Positions 6,511 through 14,381 of a stretch of DNA of 46,766 nucleotides are shown piece after piece. Under the pieces are notes generated by a model. The model did no database searches. It saw only the letters and a list, made by a program, of their open reading frames with translations, and was not told the DNA's origin. The first letter of the stretch is position 1. Each line of letters starts with the position of its first letter. A program made the position numbers and the translations under genes. This stretch comes from a virus, in the IMG/VR virus record IMGVR_UViG_3300048833_000105, positions 1 through 46,766 of that record, one strand, 5' to 3'.

Positions 6511-7746
6511 GTGAAGCACGCAGCGCGCGATCATGCCAAGTACAGCGGATCCACTGCTGCGCGCACTCTTGCCTGTGCCGCTTGGGTCCGTCTCTCCGCG
6601 GGGCTACCAGCACGCGGAGAGACGGATGCCGCCGAGGAAGGAACCGAGGCGCACGAACTGCTCGATCAGTGCATGGCGGCCGGGCTGGAGCGTGCGCCAC
6701 GAGACAGCGATCCCGAGATGGCGAATGCCGTCAATGCGGTGTTGGACTACGTGACCAACTTGCGCATTTTGCACGGGCCGGGCTTGGTCGTAATACACGA
6801 ACTGCCGCTGCCATTCCCGCAATGCGCGGTGCCTGAATTGGACGCGATGGGGATACCGGATCTTATCGCCATAAGTGGGCGGCATGCGTGGTCGATCGAT
6901 TTCAAGTACGGCGCCGGTTTGATGGTCGAAGCGTCGCACAACGCACAGTTGCTATATTCGGCTACGTCCGCTTTCTGGTCTGTACCTATCACGAAGGTGA
7001 CGTGCGTTGTGATCCAGCCCCGCGGCTGGCACCCCGCCGGCGCGGTGCGCGAGTGGATCACAGACGGCGTCGAGCTGGCAGAATTTCAGCGCCGCTTTGA
7101 GGCGGCCATCATGCGCGCCGAGGCCGGCGGAGATCCGACGCCAGGCGCACACTGCCGCTTCTGCCCCGCAGCCATCGTGTGCCCCGCTTTCGAGCGGCAG
7201 GCGGTCGAAGTGCTGCAGCCGGGCGCGTCGGACTATCGGCAGGTTCCCGGCACGCTGCCGCCGCCCAAGACGATCCCGATGGATCGCGTGGCGCAGATCG
7301 TGGACCGGGCCGATTACGTGCGCAACTGGCTCAAAGAGGTGGAAAGCTACGCCTATGAACAAGCGCGCGCTGGCGTGCCGGTGCTTGGGCGTAAGCTCGT
7401 CGAAGCGCAGGCGCGCAGGAAGTGGAACGGCAAGCCGCTCGACATCGCACAGCGCCTCTATCAGATGGCCGGCGGCCAGATGCCCATGGAGGACATCATG
7501 CCTGCCAAGCTGGCGCCGCTGACGGAGATCGAGGACAGGCTTGTGCAGATCGCCAGAGCGGCAGCCCTGCCCGGCACGGCCGATGACGCCGCCCGGCAGA
7601 TGCGCGAGCGCCTTGCGTTTTTGACCACGAAGACGAGCAGCGGCAATCTGTCGCTCGTGCCGTTGAGCGATCCCCGCCCGGCGGCCGATCGCGTGGCGCA
7701 GACTTTCAAAGGCGTGGTGATCCCGCCATTGCCAGGACAGGAGTGA
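6511..7746 (+). CDS. DUF2800-type PD-(D/E)XK nuclease family protein
   Basis: A 411-residue protein. The N terminus has the signature YSGSTAARTLACAAWVRLSA followed by DAAEEGTEAHELLD. The middle has GIPDLIA, then SIDFKYGAGLMVEASHNAQL, which supplies the Asp and the Asp-x-Lys of a RecB/Cas4-like nuclease core with a conserved Asn-Gln. Cysteines in HCRFCPAAIVCPAF could bind an iron-sulfur cluster or zinc, as in Cas4/AddB-type nucleases. The GTG at 6511 is preceded by AGGGAGG. In other phages this family travels with DUF2815 and family A polymerase, exactly as here, and is thought to process DNA ends in replication or recombination. Confidence 0.8.
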   Translation: MKHAARDHAKYSGSTAARTLACAAWVRLSAGLPARGETDAAEEGTEAHELLDQCMAAGLERAPRDSDPEMANAVNAVLDYVTNLRILHGPGLVVIHELPLPFPQCAVPELDAMGIPDLIAISGRHAWSIDFKYGAGLMVEASHNAQLLYSATSAFWSVPITKVTCVVIQPRGWHPAGAVREWITDGVELAEFQRRFEAAIMRAEAGGDPTPGAHCRFCPAAIVCPAFERQAVEVLQPGASDYRQVPGTLPPPKTIPMDRVAQIVDRADYVRNWLKEVESYAYEQARAGVPVLGRKLVEAQARRKWNGKPLDIAQRLYQMAGGQMPMEDIMPAKLAPLTEIEDRLVQIARAAALPGTADDAARQMRERLAFLTTKTSSGNLSLVPLSDPRPAADRVAQTFKGVVIPPLPGQE

Positions 7747-7749
7747 GAC

Positions 7750-7947
7750 ATGCCCAACCCCATCATGCGCTTTTTCGATTACGAGCACTTGCCGCAGTTT
7801 TTGCAAACGGTCAGCAAGCCGTTTGGTGACATGGCGCGGTGCATCGAGGCCGACATGCCGGACAGCGCCGAGAAGTCGGCCGGGCTCCGCAAGTTGCTGG
7901 AGGCCAAGGATTGCATCGTGCGCGCCGCCCTCCCTGTGAAGGACTGA
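7750..7947 (+). CDS. Acb2/Tad1-hairpin-like small protein (candidate anti-CBASS sponge)
   Basis: A 65-residue, mainly helical protein with GGAG upstream. The segment SKPFGDMARCIEADMPDSAEKSAGL and the following RKLLEAKD match the pattern I recall for the two-helix hairpin shared by anti-CBASS protein Acb2 and the C-terminal part of Tad1: a helix ending near a Pro-Asp-Ser turn, then a helix with K-L-x-E-A. Family members form oligomers that sequester cyclic nucleotide signals of bacterial immunity. The N terminus (RFFDYEHLPQFLQ) differs from the forms I know. The match is by eye only. A replication accessory role is the alternative, because the gene lies between the DUF2800 and DUF2815 genes. 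Confidence 0.5.
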   Translation: MPNPIMRFFDYEHLPQFLQTVSKPFGDMARCIEADMPDSAEKSAGLRKLLEAKDCIVRAALPVKD

Positions 7948-7954
7948 GATCGCC

Positions 7955-8779
7955 ATGCCCATCATGAAGGACAGCCGGCTACCCGATGACTGGCTGACGC
8001 GCGCCGTCGCCGCCAATCCGTTCTCCAAGCAGGAGAACGGCATGTGGCGCACGTGCCCTGTGCGCCTGTCATTCGTCCACGCGGTCAAGCCGAACCCCAA
8101 CGCGAAGAATGACGACGGCACGCCGCGCGCCGAACCGCAGTACGAGATCACCATGCTCTGCCCGCCCGGCGCGCAGGAGCAGATCAACGCGCTCGTGTGG
8201 CCCGAGGTGTATCAGATGCTTCGCACGGAGTTTCCGGGCGACTTTGATGCAAGTGGCCAGCCGATGCGGCTCCACATTCCGTGGCGCGATCAGCACGAGA
8301 AGGCACACAAGTACAAGGGCTATACCAGCGGCTTCCCGTTCTTGCGCGCGACGACGAAGTTCAAGCCGCAGATCGTCGATCCCGCCGGCAACCCGATCGT
8401 GGACGAGAACCGCGTCTATGCGGGCGTGTGGGCGATCGTGTCGCTGAATTTCTACGTGTTCGGCAAGAGCCCGCCGCGCCCGAAGAAAGGCGTGTCGATG
8501 TCGTTCTCTGGCATCATGCTCGTCGCTGATGACGAGAAGCTGGCCGGCGGCGCGCCCGACGCGGCGACGCAGTTCAAGGGCGTCAACATCGACGCGCACT
8601 TTGATCCGAGCGCGGCCTTCGGGGCGCAGCCTGGCGCGCCGCCGATGCCCGGCTCGATCATGCCGCCGCCCACGCCTGTTGCGCCGGGCTACGCACCGCC
8701 TCCCGCGCCGGGCTACGCACCGCCTCCCGCGCCAGCCGCGGCACCGCCCATGCCGTCCATCGCGGACATGCTGCGGTAA
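7955..8779 (+). CDS. DUF2815-type single-stranded DNA-binding protein
   Basis: A 274-residue protein. Residues about 30-200 fit the DUF2815 fold: VRLSFVHAVKPN, then YEITMLCPPGA, LHIPWRDQHEKAHKYKGY, LRATTKFKPQIVDPAGNPI, YAGVWAIVSLNFYVF and KKGVSMSFSGIMLVADDEKL. The family is regarded as phage ssDNA-binding proteins working at the fork. The C-terminal ~60 residues are a Pro/Ala/Gly-rich disordered tail with two exact PGYAPPPA repeats, ending in SIADMLR. A disordered tail with a conserved tip is typical of ssDNA-binding proteins that recruit partners, although the tip is usually acidic. Its stop overlaps the next start (TAATG). Confidence 0.8.
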   Translation: MPIMKDSRLPDDWLTRAVAANPFSKQENGMWRTCPVRLSFVHAVKPNPNAKNDDGTPRAEPQYEITMLCPPGAQEQINALVWPEVYQMLRTEFPGDFDASGQPMRLHIPWRDQHEKAHKYKGYTSGFPFLRATTKFKPQIVDPAGNPIVDENRVYAGVWAIVSLNFYVFGKSPPRPKKGVSMSFSGIMLVADDEKLAGGAPDAATQFKGVNIDAHFDPSAAFGAQPGAPPMPGSIMPPPTPVAPGYAPPPAPGYAPPPAPAAAPPMPSIADMLR

Positions 8780-8937
8780 TGCCGCCGCTGGCGTCGGTCG
8801 TGTCGAGTGCAATTCCGATTGCACTCGCACTTCTGATCTTGCTGGCGGCGGCGCGCCAGCCGGTCCTGTTCGTCACAGCCTGCAGCGTGGCGCTGTGGGC
8901 TGCGATTGGGGCGTTCGTGTTTTCATTCGTGAGGTGA
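8779..8937 (+). CDS. small two-helix membrane protein
   Basis: A 52-residue protein starting on the last base of the previous stop (TAATG). Two hydrophobic segments, residues about 10-24 (SAIPIALALLILLAA) and 29-50 (VLFVTACSVALW then AAIGAFVFSF), are separated by Arg-Gln-Pro, giving a tight helical hairpin in the inner membrane. The function is unknown. It lies between the ssDNA-binding protein and the polymerase, so a membrane anchor for the replication complex is conceivable. A second holin is also possible. Its size and position support translation by coupling. Confidence 0.5.
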   Translation: MPPLASVVSSAIPIALALLILLAAARQPVLFVTACSVALWAAIGAFVFSFVR

Positions 8938-8941
8938 CGAA

Positions 8942-11236
8942 GTGCGTAAGGCGCATGCTGATTTCGAAACACGCAGCGCCCTCGATCTTCGCGAGTGCGG
9001 CGTCCATAAGCAGATGGAGCACATCAGCTCGTCGCCCTGGATGATGTCATGGTGGATCGAGGAAGATGGCAGGATTATCGAACGCGGCCGTTGGCACCCT
9101 GGCGACGCCGATCCTGTTCCGCTGCTTTCGCATGTCGCCGCCGGCGGCATCTTCGCCGCCCATAATGCGATCTTCGAGCGCACGGTATGGAACACGTGCA
9201 TCCGCCAACGCATCTGTCCGCACTGGCCGCCACTGCGCATCGAGCAAATGGACTGCACGATGTCGCGGTGTGCCGCTCTGGCTATCCCGCAAACGCTGGA
9301 AATCGCCGCGCAAGTCCTAGGCGCCAAGGCGAAGAAAGACATGGAGGGCAACGCCCTCATGCGGAAGATGATGGTGCCGAAAGCATCATATGAATGCACG
9401 CAATGCCGCGGTAGTAAGATTGAGGAAGTGTATGGCGGGTACGGCAACGTGCTTGAAGTGCCGTGCAGCGCGTGCGGCGGGCTAGGCGTCACATACGAGT
9501 GGCATGACGAGCCGCACAATGTCGCGCGCCTCGGCGCCTACTGCGATCAGGACGTGGTTACGGAAGCCGAGATCGATCGCCTCGCGCCGCCGCTGTCGGC
9601 GATGGAGCGCGAGATATGGATGCTCGACCAGCGCATCAATGATCGCGGCGTGAAGCTCGACATCCCGACGATCGAAAAACTGCGCATCATCCGCGACATG
9701 GCCAAAAAGCGCATGGATGCACGCATGGCGATCATCACCAACGGCGCGGTGACGAAGTGCAGCCAGAACGCGCGCCTCGTCGATTGGATCGCAGCGCACG
9801 GTATCCCGTGCAAGAGCATCGCGAAGGATCAGAAAGAGGACATCATCACGTGGGCAATGGCAGAGCACATCCCACAGATACAGGAAGCCATCGAGCTACG
9901 CACCGAGGCGGCCAAGACGAGCACGGCGAAGCTGGATGCCATGCTCGCATCAGCCTGTGCTGACGGCCGCTCGCGTGGCGTGCTGCACTACCACGGGACC
10001 AACACAGGCCGGTGGGCCGGGCGCATCTGGCAGCCGCAGAACCTTTACCGCACCGATGCCGATCGCGATGGCGCCGAGGTAGGTCGCACGCTCGACTTCG
10101 CCATGCACCACCCGAGCGCAGATGCGCTGTCGCTCATGGAGATGATCGATGGCCACCCGATGGTGTCGATGGCCAAGACGATGCGCTCCATGATCATCGC
10201 CGAGCGCGGCAACCTACTGCGCGGCGCGGACTTGGCGAACATCGAAGGCCGCATCGGCGCATGGTTGCCAGGCGAAGAATGGAAGCTGCACGCCTTCCGC
10301 GAATACGACGCCGGCCGCGGCCCCGATCTCTACCAAGTCGCCTATGCGAAATCGTTTGGCGGCGAGCCCGGTGAGGCGAAAGGGCAAAAACGCCAGATCG
10401 GCAAGGTTATGGAACTCGCGCTTGGTTACGGCGGCTCTGTCGGCTCGTTCATGTCGATGGGCCGCAACTACGGCATGAAGCCGGCGATGCTCGTGGCGCC
10501 TGTGCAAGCCGTGGTAGATGCCGACACGTGGATCAACACGGCCGCGCGCTACACCGCCGCGCAGGACAAGCGGGGCCTGCCGCCCGATCAGTGGACAGCC
10601 ATCAAGATCGTGGTCAACTCGTGGCGCGGCGCGCACCCGCAGCTCGTGCAAGGGTGGTGGGATTTGCAGGACGCGGCCGTGGAGGCGGTCAGCAACCCAG
10701 GCCTGATGTCCACCGTGTTCAACGGTCGCGTGTCCTACCTCGCCGCCCGCGGCTTCCTGTGGTGCCGCCTGCCGAGTGGGCGCGTGCTGGCCTACAGCAA
10801 CCCGCGCCTCAAGGTGCGCGTCGAGCGATGGGCAGAGATGCCAGACGGCTCTCGCGTCGATCTGGAGGAAGGCGAGGACGCGATGCGCTACGTCGTCGCC
10901 GGCGCGAAGATCAAAGAGCGCGCGCGCAACGTCGTGCTCTATGACGGCTATGACGGCGAGCACAAGCGGTGGACAACCTTCTCGCTGTATGGCGGCATGC
11001 AGTTCAACCACATCGTACAGGGCACGGCGCGTGACGTGCTGGCCGGCGGCATGCTGCGGCTTGAGGCGCGCGGCTACTGCATCATCCTGACGGTGCATGA
11101 CGAAACGCTGACAGAGAATGCGATCGGCTTCGGCTCCGTGCGCGAAGTCGAAGAACTGATGACACAGGGCGAACCGTGGCTGGCGGGCTGTCCGCTCGCG
11201 GCGAAAGGTTGGGAGGGGCCGCGCTATGGGAAGTGA
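8942..11236 (+). CDS. family A DNA polymerase with 3'-5' exonuclease and inserted zinc finger
   Basis: A 764-residue replicative polymerase. Exonuclease motifs are ADFET (Asp7, Glu9), AHNAIFER (71-80) and YCDQDV (Asp204). Polymerase motif A is GADLANIEGR (Asp430), the O-helix region is KRQIGKVMELALGYGG (about 483-498), and motif C is TVHDETL (Asp720). Between exonuclease motifs II and III there is an insertion with ECTQCRG and PCSACGGLG. Cys152, 155, 175 and 178 form two DnaJ-like CxxCxGxG-type knuckles expected to bind one zinc. Relatives that I recall lack it. The GTG start has GAGGTGA upstream. The C terminus overlaps the next gene by 11 bases. Confidence 0.9.
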   Translation: MRKAHADFETRSALDLRECGVHKQMEHISSSPWMMSWWIEEDGRIIERGRWHPGDADPVPLLSHVAAGGIFAAHNAIFERTVWNTCIRQRICPHWPPLRIEQMDCTMSRCAALAIPQTLEIAAQVLGAKAKKDMEGNALMRKMMVPKASYECTQCRGSKIEEVYGGYGNVLEVPCSACGGLGVTYEWHDEPHNVARLGAYCDQDVVTEAEIDRLAPPLSAMEREIWMLDQRINDRGVKLDIPTIEKLRIIRDMAKKRMDARMAIITNGAVTKCSQNARLVDWIAAHGIPCKSIAKDQKEDIITWAMAEHIPQIQEAIELRTEAAKTSTAKLDAMLASACADGRSRGVLHYHGTNTGRWAGRIWQPQNLYRTDADRDGAEVGRTLDFAMHHPSADALSLMEMIDGHPMVSMAKTMRSMIIAERGNLLRGADLANIEGRIGAWLPGEEWKLHAFREYDAGRGPDLYQVAYAKSFGGEPGEAKGQKRQIGKVMELALGYGGSVGSFMSMGRNYGMKPAMLVAPVQAVVDADTWINTAARYTAAQDKRGLPPDQWTAIKIVVNSWRGAHPQLVQGWWDLQDAAVEAVSNPGLMSTVFNGRVSYLAARGFLWCRLPSGRVLAYSNPRLKVRVERWAEMPDGSRVDLEEGEDAMRYVVAGAKIKERARNVVLYDGYDGEHKRWTTFSLYGGMQFNHIVQGTARDVLAGGMLRLEARGYCIILTVHDETLTENAIGFGSVREVEELMTQGEPWLAGCPLAAKGWEGPRYGK

Positions 11237-11555
11237 TGTGGTAGTGAGGCGCACCATCCTGCGCCATAGCAGAACGCCTGGCAGTGAGCGCCGGCGACAA
11301 GACATTTCGCACGACTGGCCGCCGCGCCAGAAGGCGCTGTGGGGCATGCTGCGCAACAGGAACCGCGATGTCCCGATCAACCGCCTGTACAAGCGGCTCG
11401 GCTTGCCCGAGACGAATGACATGCGCCTCAAGCAGCAGCGGCTAGGCGCTATCATCACCCGGATCAACAAGAACATCGAAGTCACCGGAAGGACCATCAA
11501 GCCCGGCATCGCCCGGCACACGTATCGCAACTATCCGCTCTCTCAGTTTCAGTAG
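11226..11555 (+). CDS. small basic, possible winged-helix DNA-binding protein
   Basis: A 109-residue basic protein, overlapping the polymerase end by 11 bases and preceded by GGGAGGG. Residues about 30-90 (PPRQKALWGMLRNRNRDVPI then NRLYKRLGLPE, MRLKQQRLGAIITRINKNI) have the layout of a winged-helix domain, with a basic, glycine-containing C terminus (GRTIKPGIARHTYRNY). Many Arg/Lys and the HTH-like pattern suggest nucleic-acid binding. No family recognised with certainty. Coupled expression with polymerase and primase-helicase suggests a replication accessory or regulatory role. Confidence 0.65.
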   Translation: MGSDVVVRRTILRHSRTPGSERRRQDISHDWPPRQKALWGMLRNRNRDVPINRLYKRLGLPETNDMRLKQQRLGAIITRINKNIEVTGRTIKPGIARHTYRNYPLSQFQ

Positions 11556-11561
11556 CGCGCC

Positions 11562-13541
11562 ATGTCGCTGCGCGATGCGGCGCTGGCGTGGGCGGCGCGG
11601 GGTTTCCGCGTCTTCCCGTTGCAGCCAAACGGCCGCCGCCCTACGCACGAGGGGTGGCACGAGTGGGCGTCGAACGATCCGGCAACCGTCGCCGGGTGGT
11701 GGAACGGCAGCCCTGATGCGAACATAGGCGTGCTGACCACGGGGCTACTCGTGGCCGATCTCGACTGTAAGGAAGGCAGGCGCGGGCTCGACACGTGGAT
11801 GTCGCTCTATGGCGGCTTCGACACGCTCACGGTGCGCACGCCATCGGGCGGCCTGCATCTGTACTATTCGGGCGCGGAGGTAGCGAACAGCCAGGGCGAG
11901 CACGGCGGGCTCGGGCCGGGGCTGGATGTACGAGGCCACCACGGCTACGTCATCGCGCCAGGCAGCGTCGTGGACGGGCGCACGTACCGTGTTGAAATTG
12001 ACAGGCCGATGGCGCCGGCGCCGCGCTCTATCGTCGCGCTGTGCCGCCCGCCGGGGTTCCGCGCGGAGAACGCCGCTGTCGCCTTGGTCGCGGCCGACAA
12101 CCCGCAAGCTATCGCCCTGGCTACGCAGGCCGTGGCCGGCTTTCCCGCCGCGGTTCAAGGCGAGCGGTCGATCGCGGTGTACAAGCTGGCGGCGGCGGTC
12201 AGAGACTACGGCGTGAGCGAGTTGATGGCGGCGACGCTCATGGCAGAGTGGGCTGATCGGTGCTCGCCGCCCGTGCCGCTTGACGATCTTCGAAGCATTG
12301 TGGGCAATGCCTACCTGTACGCGCAGAACCCCGCAGGCGCGAAGCATCCCGAGGCCATGTTCGGCAAGGTCGATCTGCCCGCACTGCCTGACGTTCATCC
12401 GCAGCTCAACGGGCACGCCGGCGCTGCGCTGCATTTCGGAAACGCGATCGCCGCCGGCGATCTGCAGCCGCGTGACTGGCTTCGGCACAGGTTCCTGATG
12501 CGCGGCCATGTGACGATGCTTGTGGCACCAGGCGGCGTCGGCAAGTCGCTGGTCCAGTTGACCACGGCCGCGTGTTTGGCGAACGGTGCAGACGTGTTCG
12601 ACTTCCGCGCTCCGATACCGGGCCAGTGGCACAAGTCGGTGATCTACAATGCCGAGGACACGTTGGAGGAAATGTCGATGCGCCTCGTGGCGATCTGCGC
12701 CACGCTTGGCTTTGACTACCCGACGACCGCCTCGCGCATCCTGCTGATCAGCGGCAAGACGCACGGCCGCGTGCGCATCATCAATGGTGGCAAAGAGATC
12801 GCGATCAACGAAGATGCGCTCAAGCTCCTGATGCGGTGGGCTGACGATCCCGAGGTGGCGCTGCTCGGCATGGACCCCTTGGCCAAGCTGCACACCGCGC
12901 AGGAGATCGACAACATGGCCATGACGTTCGTGATGGACGTGATGGAGATGATGGCCGAGAAGGCGCACGTCGCGGTCCTGCTGTCGCACCACACGAGCAA
13001 GCAATCGCTGTCGAGCAACGCGCGGTTTGCTGGCAATGCGGACAGCAGCCGTGGCGCCGGCTCCATCATCAACGGGCCGCGCTTCACCCTCACGCTGTCG
13101 TCTATGACGGAGGAAGATGCGGCGCACTATGCGGTCAGCGAAAGCGAGCGGCCTTGGTTCCTGCGCCTCGACGATGGCAAGCTGAATTATAGTGTGAAAT
13201 CTGACAAGGCGCTGTGGCTCAAGCGCGTGTCCTACAAGATGTGGAACGGGGAGGATGTCGGCGCGCTGGAGAAGGCCGACATGCACCTACGCACAGAAGG
13301 GCTGCGGCAGAATATCGCGACCGTTCTAGACGACGCTATGATGGGATTGAAGCACACCGCCGCGCTCAAACTCAGTGACGCTGTGGCGATGCTGCGCCAA
13401 GATCCCATGTTCGGGAAGCTGCCGGCGGCCGTGATGCGCACGCGCCTGTTGTCGTCTCTGGCCGATCCGGTCACGCTGCCGAACGGGCACACAATCTCTC
13501 TGACGGAGGATCGCGGCGCGACGCTGGTTGTGATGAACTAG
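11562..13541 (+). CDS. bifunctional primase-polymerase / RepA-like helicase
   Basis: A 659-residue fusion. The N-terminal prim-pol domain (about 1-160) shows RGFRVFPLQPNGRRP, VADLD (Asp66, Asp68), TPSGGLHLYY (His99) and LDVRGHHGYVIAPGS, the archaeo-eukaryotic-type primase residues. The C-terminal AAA ATPase (about 295-560) has Walker A APGGVGKS (322-329), YNAEDTLEE, Walker B ALLGMDPL (433-440), LLSHHTSK and an Arg-Gly-Ala sensor segment. Such proteins make primers and unwind DNA at the phage fork. There is no obvious ribosome-binding site, so translation may depend on the preceding gene, which ends 6 bases upstream. Its TAG stop shares CTAG (13538-13541) with the convergent spanin gene. Confidence 0.85.
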   Translation: MSLRDAALAWAARGFRVFPLQPNGRRPTHEGWHEWASNDPATVAGWWNGSPDANIGVLTTGLLVADLDCKEGRRGLDTWMSLYGGFDTLTVRTPSGGLHLYYSGAEVANSQGEHGGLGPGLDVRGHHGYVIAPGSVVDGRTYRVEIDRPMAPAPRSIVALCRPPGFRAENAAVALVAADNPQAIALATQAVAGFPAAVQGERSIAVYKLAAAVRDYGVSELMAATLMAEWADRCSPPVPLDDLRSIVGNAYLYAQNPAGAKHPEAMFGKVDLPALPDVHPQLNGHAGAALHFGNAIAAGDLQPRDWLRHRFLMRGHVTMLVAPGGVGKSLVQLTTAACLANGADVFDFRAPIPGQWHKSVIYNAEDTLEEMSMRLVAICATLGFDYPTTASRILLISGKTHGRVRIINGGKEIAINEDALKLLMRWADDPEVALLGMDPLAKLHTAQEIDNMAMTFVMDVMEMMAEKAHVAVLLSHHTSKQSLSSNARFAGNADSSRGAGSIINGPRFTLTLSSMTEEDAAHYAVSESERPWFLRLDDGKLNYSVKSDKALWLKRVSYKMWNGEDVGALEKADMHLRTEGLRQNIATVLDDAMMGLKHTAALKLSDAVAMLRQDPMFGKLPAAVMRTRLLSSLADPVTLPNGHTISLTEDRGATLVVMN

Positions 13542-13738
13542 CGCAGTGCTTTCCAACACGAGCGCGCGACACCGTACTCATTGTGCGACACGATCTGTCG
13601 CTCGGTGTCCTGCGTGAGCTGATCCTGCCGGGAGAGGGTGATCATCGCCCACCCGGCACAGCCGTCAGTCCCGCGTCCACCTTTCTCGCAGGACGGGAGC
13701 ACGAGCAGGATCAGCAAGCAGGCTGCGATCGACTTCAC
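13538..13738 (-). CDS. outer-membrane spanin lipoprotein (Rz1-like)
   Basis: A 66-residue o-spanin. The GTG at 13738 gives a lipoprotein signal, KSIAACLLILLVLPSC, whose lipobox LPSC would be lipidated on Cys17 and anchored in the outer membrane. The mature part is short (EKGGRGTDGC onward) and has a second and third cysteine. It joins the inner-membrane spanin to fuse the two membranes at the end of lysis. The start lies in another frame inside the 3' end of the i-spanin gene (74-base overlap), a classic Rz/Rz1 layout. The mature part is not proline-rich as in lambda Rz1. The stop is convergent with the primase gene. Confidence 0.75.
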   Translation of the reverse strand: MKSIAACLLILLVLPSCEKGGRGTDGCAGWAMITLSRQDQLTQDTERQIVSHNEYGVARSCWKALR

Positions 13739-13904
13739 TTCGCGTCTCCCTGTTCTCTTTGTCCTCGACGACGGCGGCGCGCTCCTGCTGCACGGCTTCA
13801 TCGCCGCGGCCCTTGAGATACAGCCACGTGCCGGTGCCGATGGCGGCCAGTACGAGAGCAATGACGAGGATCGTGCGAGGCGACAGAGCCGGGATCGGGA
13901 TCAT
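13665..13904 (-). CDS. inner-membrane spanin (Rz-like)
   Basis: A 79-residue i-spanin starting at an ATGA overlap with the preceding gene. Residues about 10-30 (ILVIALVLAAIGTGTWLYL) form an N-terminal signal-anchor. The rest is a charged periplasmic helix (DEAVQQERAAVVEDKENRET) expected to form a coiled coil. It is short for an i-spanin, but the pairing with an embedded lipoprotein gene in a different frame makes the call good. It sits last but one in the lysis cassette, after a holin-like gene. A start 9 codons upstream (13931) is possible but has no coupling signal. Confidence 0.75.
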   Translation of the reverse strand: MIPIPALSPRTILVIALVLAAIGTGTWLYLKGRGDEAVQQERAAVVEDKENRETRSEVDRSLLADPARAPVLRERWTRD

Positions 13905-14104
13905 CTGGAGTGCCCACCGTTTCGACGGCACTCAATGTACATGGTGTCAATGGTCGCGAGCAAGCGCGAGTACGCTTCTGTGTTGCGGCGCACAGCCCCG
14001 ATCTCGCGCATCTCATTCCTGTGCGGATCGGGAGGCGCAGGCTCTTTCACGGAAAAATAACGGCGAAAGGCGCGGCGCATCCACGAAGGGAGGATCGCGC
14101 ACAT
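13901..14104 (-). CDS. hypothetical protein in lysis cassette
   Basis: A 67-residue protein that begins 2 bases after the holin-like gene and overlaps the i-spanin start by ATGA. The N terminus is amphipathic and basic (SWMRRAFRRYFSV). The remainder is a helix with alternating charges (NEMREIGAVRRNTEAYSRLL). It has no membrane segment. I do not recognise the family. Its position suggests a lysis accessory role, for example an anti-holin-like or peripheral membrane protein, but this is inferred from neighbours only. Confidence 0.55.
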   Translation of the reverse strand: MCAILPSWMRRAFRRYFSVKEPAPPDPHRNEMREIGAVRRNTEAYSRLLATIDTMYIECRRNGGHSR

Positions 14105-14106
14105 TT

Positions 14107-14361
14107 TCAGGGCCGCTGCTTGTTGTCGGCGATCGCGTCGGCCAGCCTATCCGTGGCCGCCGTGCTGTTGTTGATCGCTGTCATCATTCGCTCGCTCATG
14201 GCCACATAACGCTCCATGTTCGCCAGATCCCGCGCCGCGAAGGCTTCCTCGCGGCGTTCCATGCGGCGCCATAGTGCCAGAACCACGATGCAGGGCAGTG
14301 CGATAAGTAACGCCAGAACCGGATGGAGGTTCCCCAACGCCGCGCCGACAGAAGTCTCCAT
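14107..14361 (-). CDS. putative holin (single transmembrane helix)
   Basis: An 84-residue protein. Residues about 12-31 (LHPVLALLIALPCIVVLALW) form one transmembrane helix, followed by a charged helical cytoplasmic or periplasmic domain (RRMERREEAFAARDLANMER onward) with many heptad-like positions. It is the first gene of the cassette that ends with the spanins, which supports a holin or lysis-timing role. The ATG at 14361 leaves 20 bases after the tail-fibre stop. Earlier in-frame starts would run into the fibre gene. Single-helix phage holins are known, but a helper membrane protein is equally possible. Confidence 0.55.
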   Translation of the reverse strand: METSVGAALGNLHPVLALLIALPCIVVLALWRRMERREEAFAARDLANMERYVAMSERMMTAINNSTAATDRLADAIADNKQRP

Positions 14362-14381
14362 GTCGATCCGCCCCCCGCCGA

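Noticed and set aside
10214-11530. 438-codon antisense frame opposite the polymerase
   Set aside because: Composition rich in His, Arg and Ala with no domain pattern. The polymerase on the other strand has all catalytic motifs.
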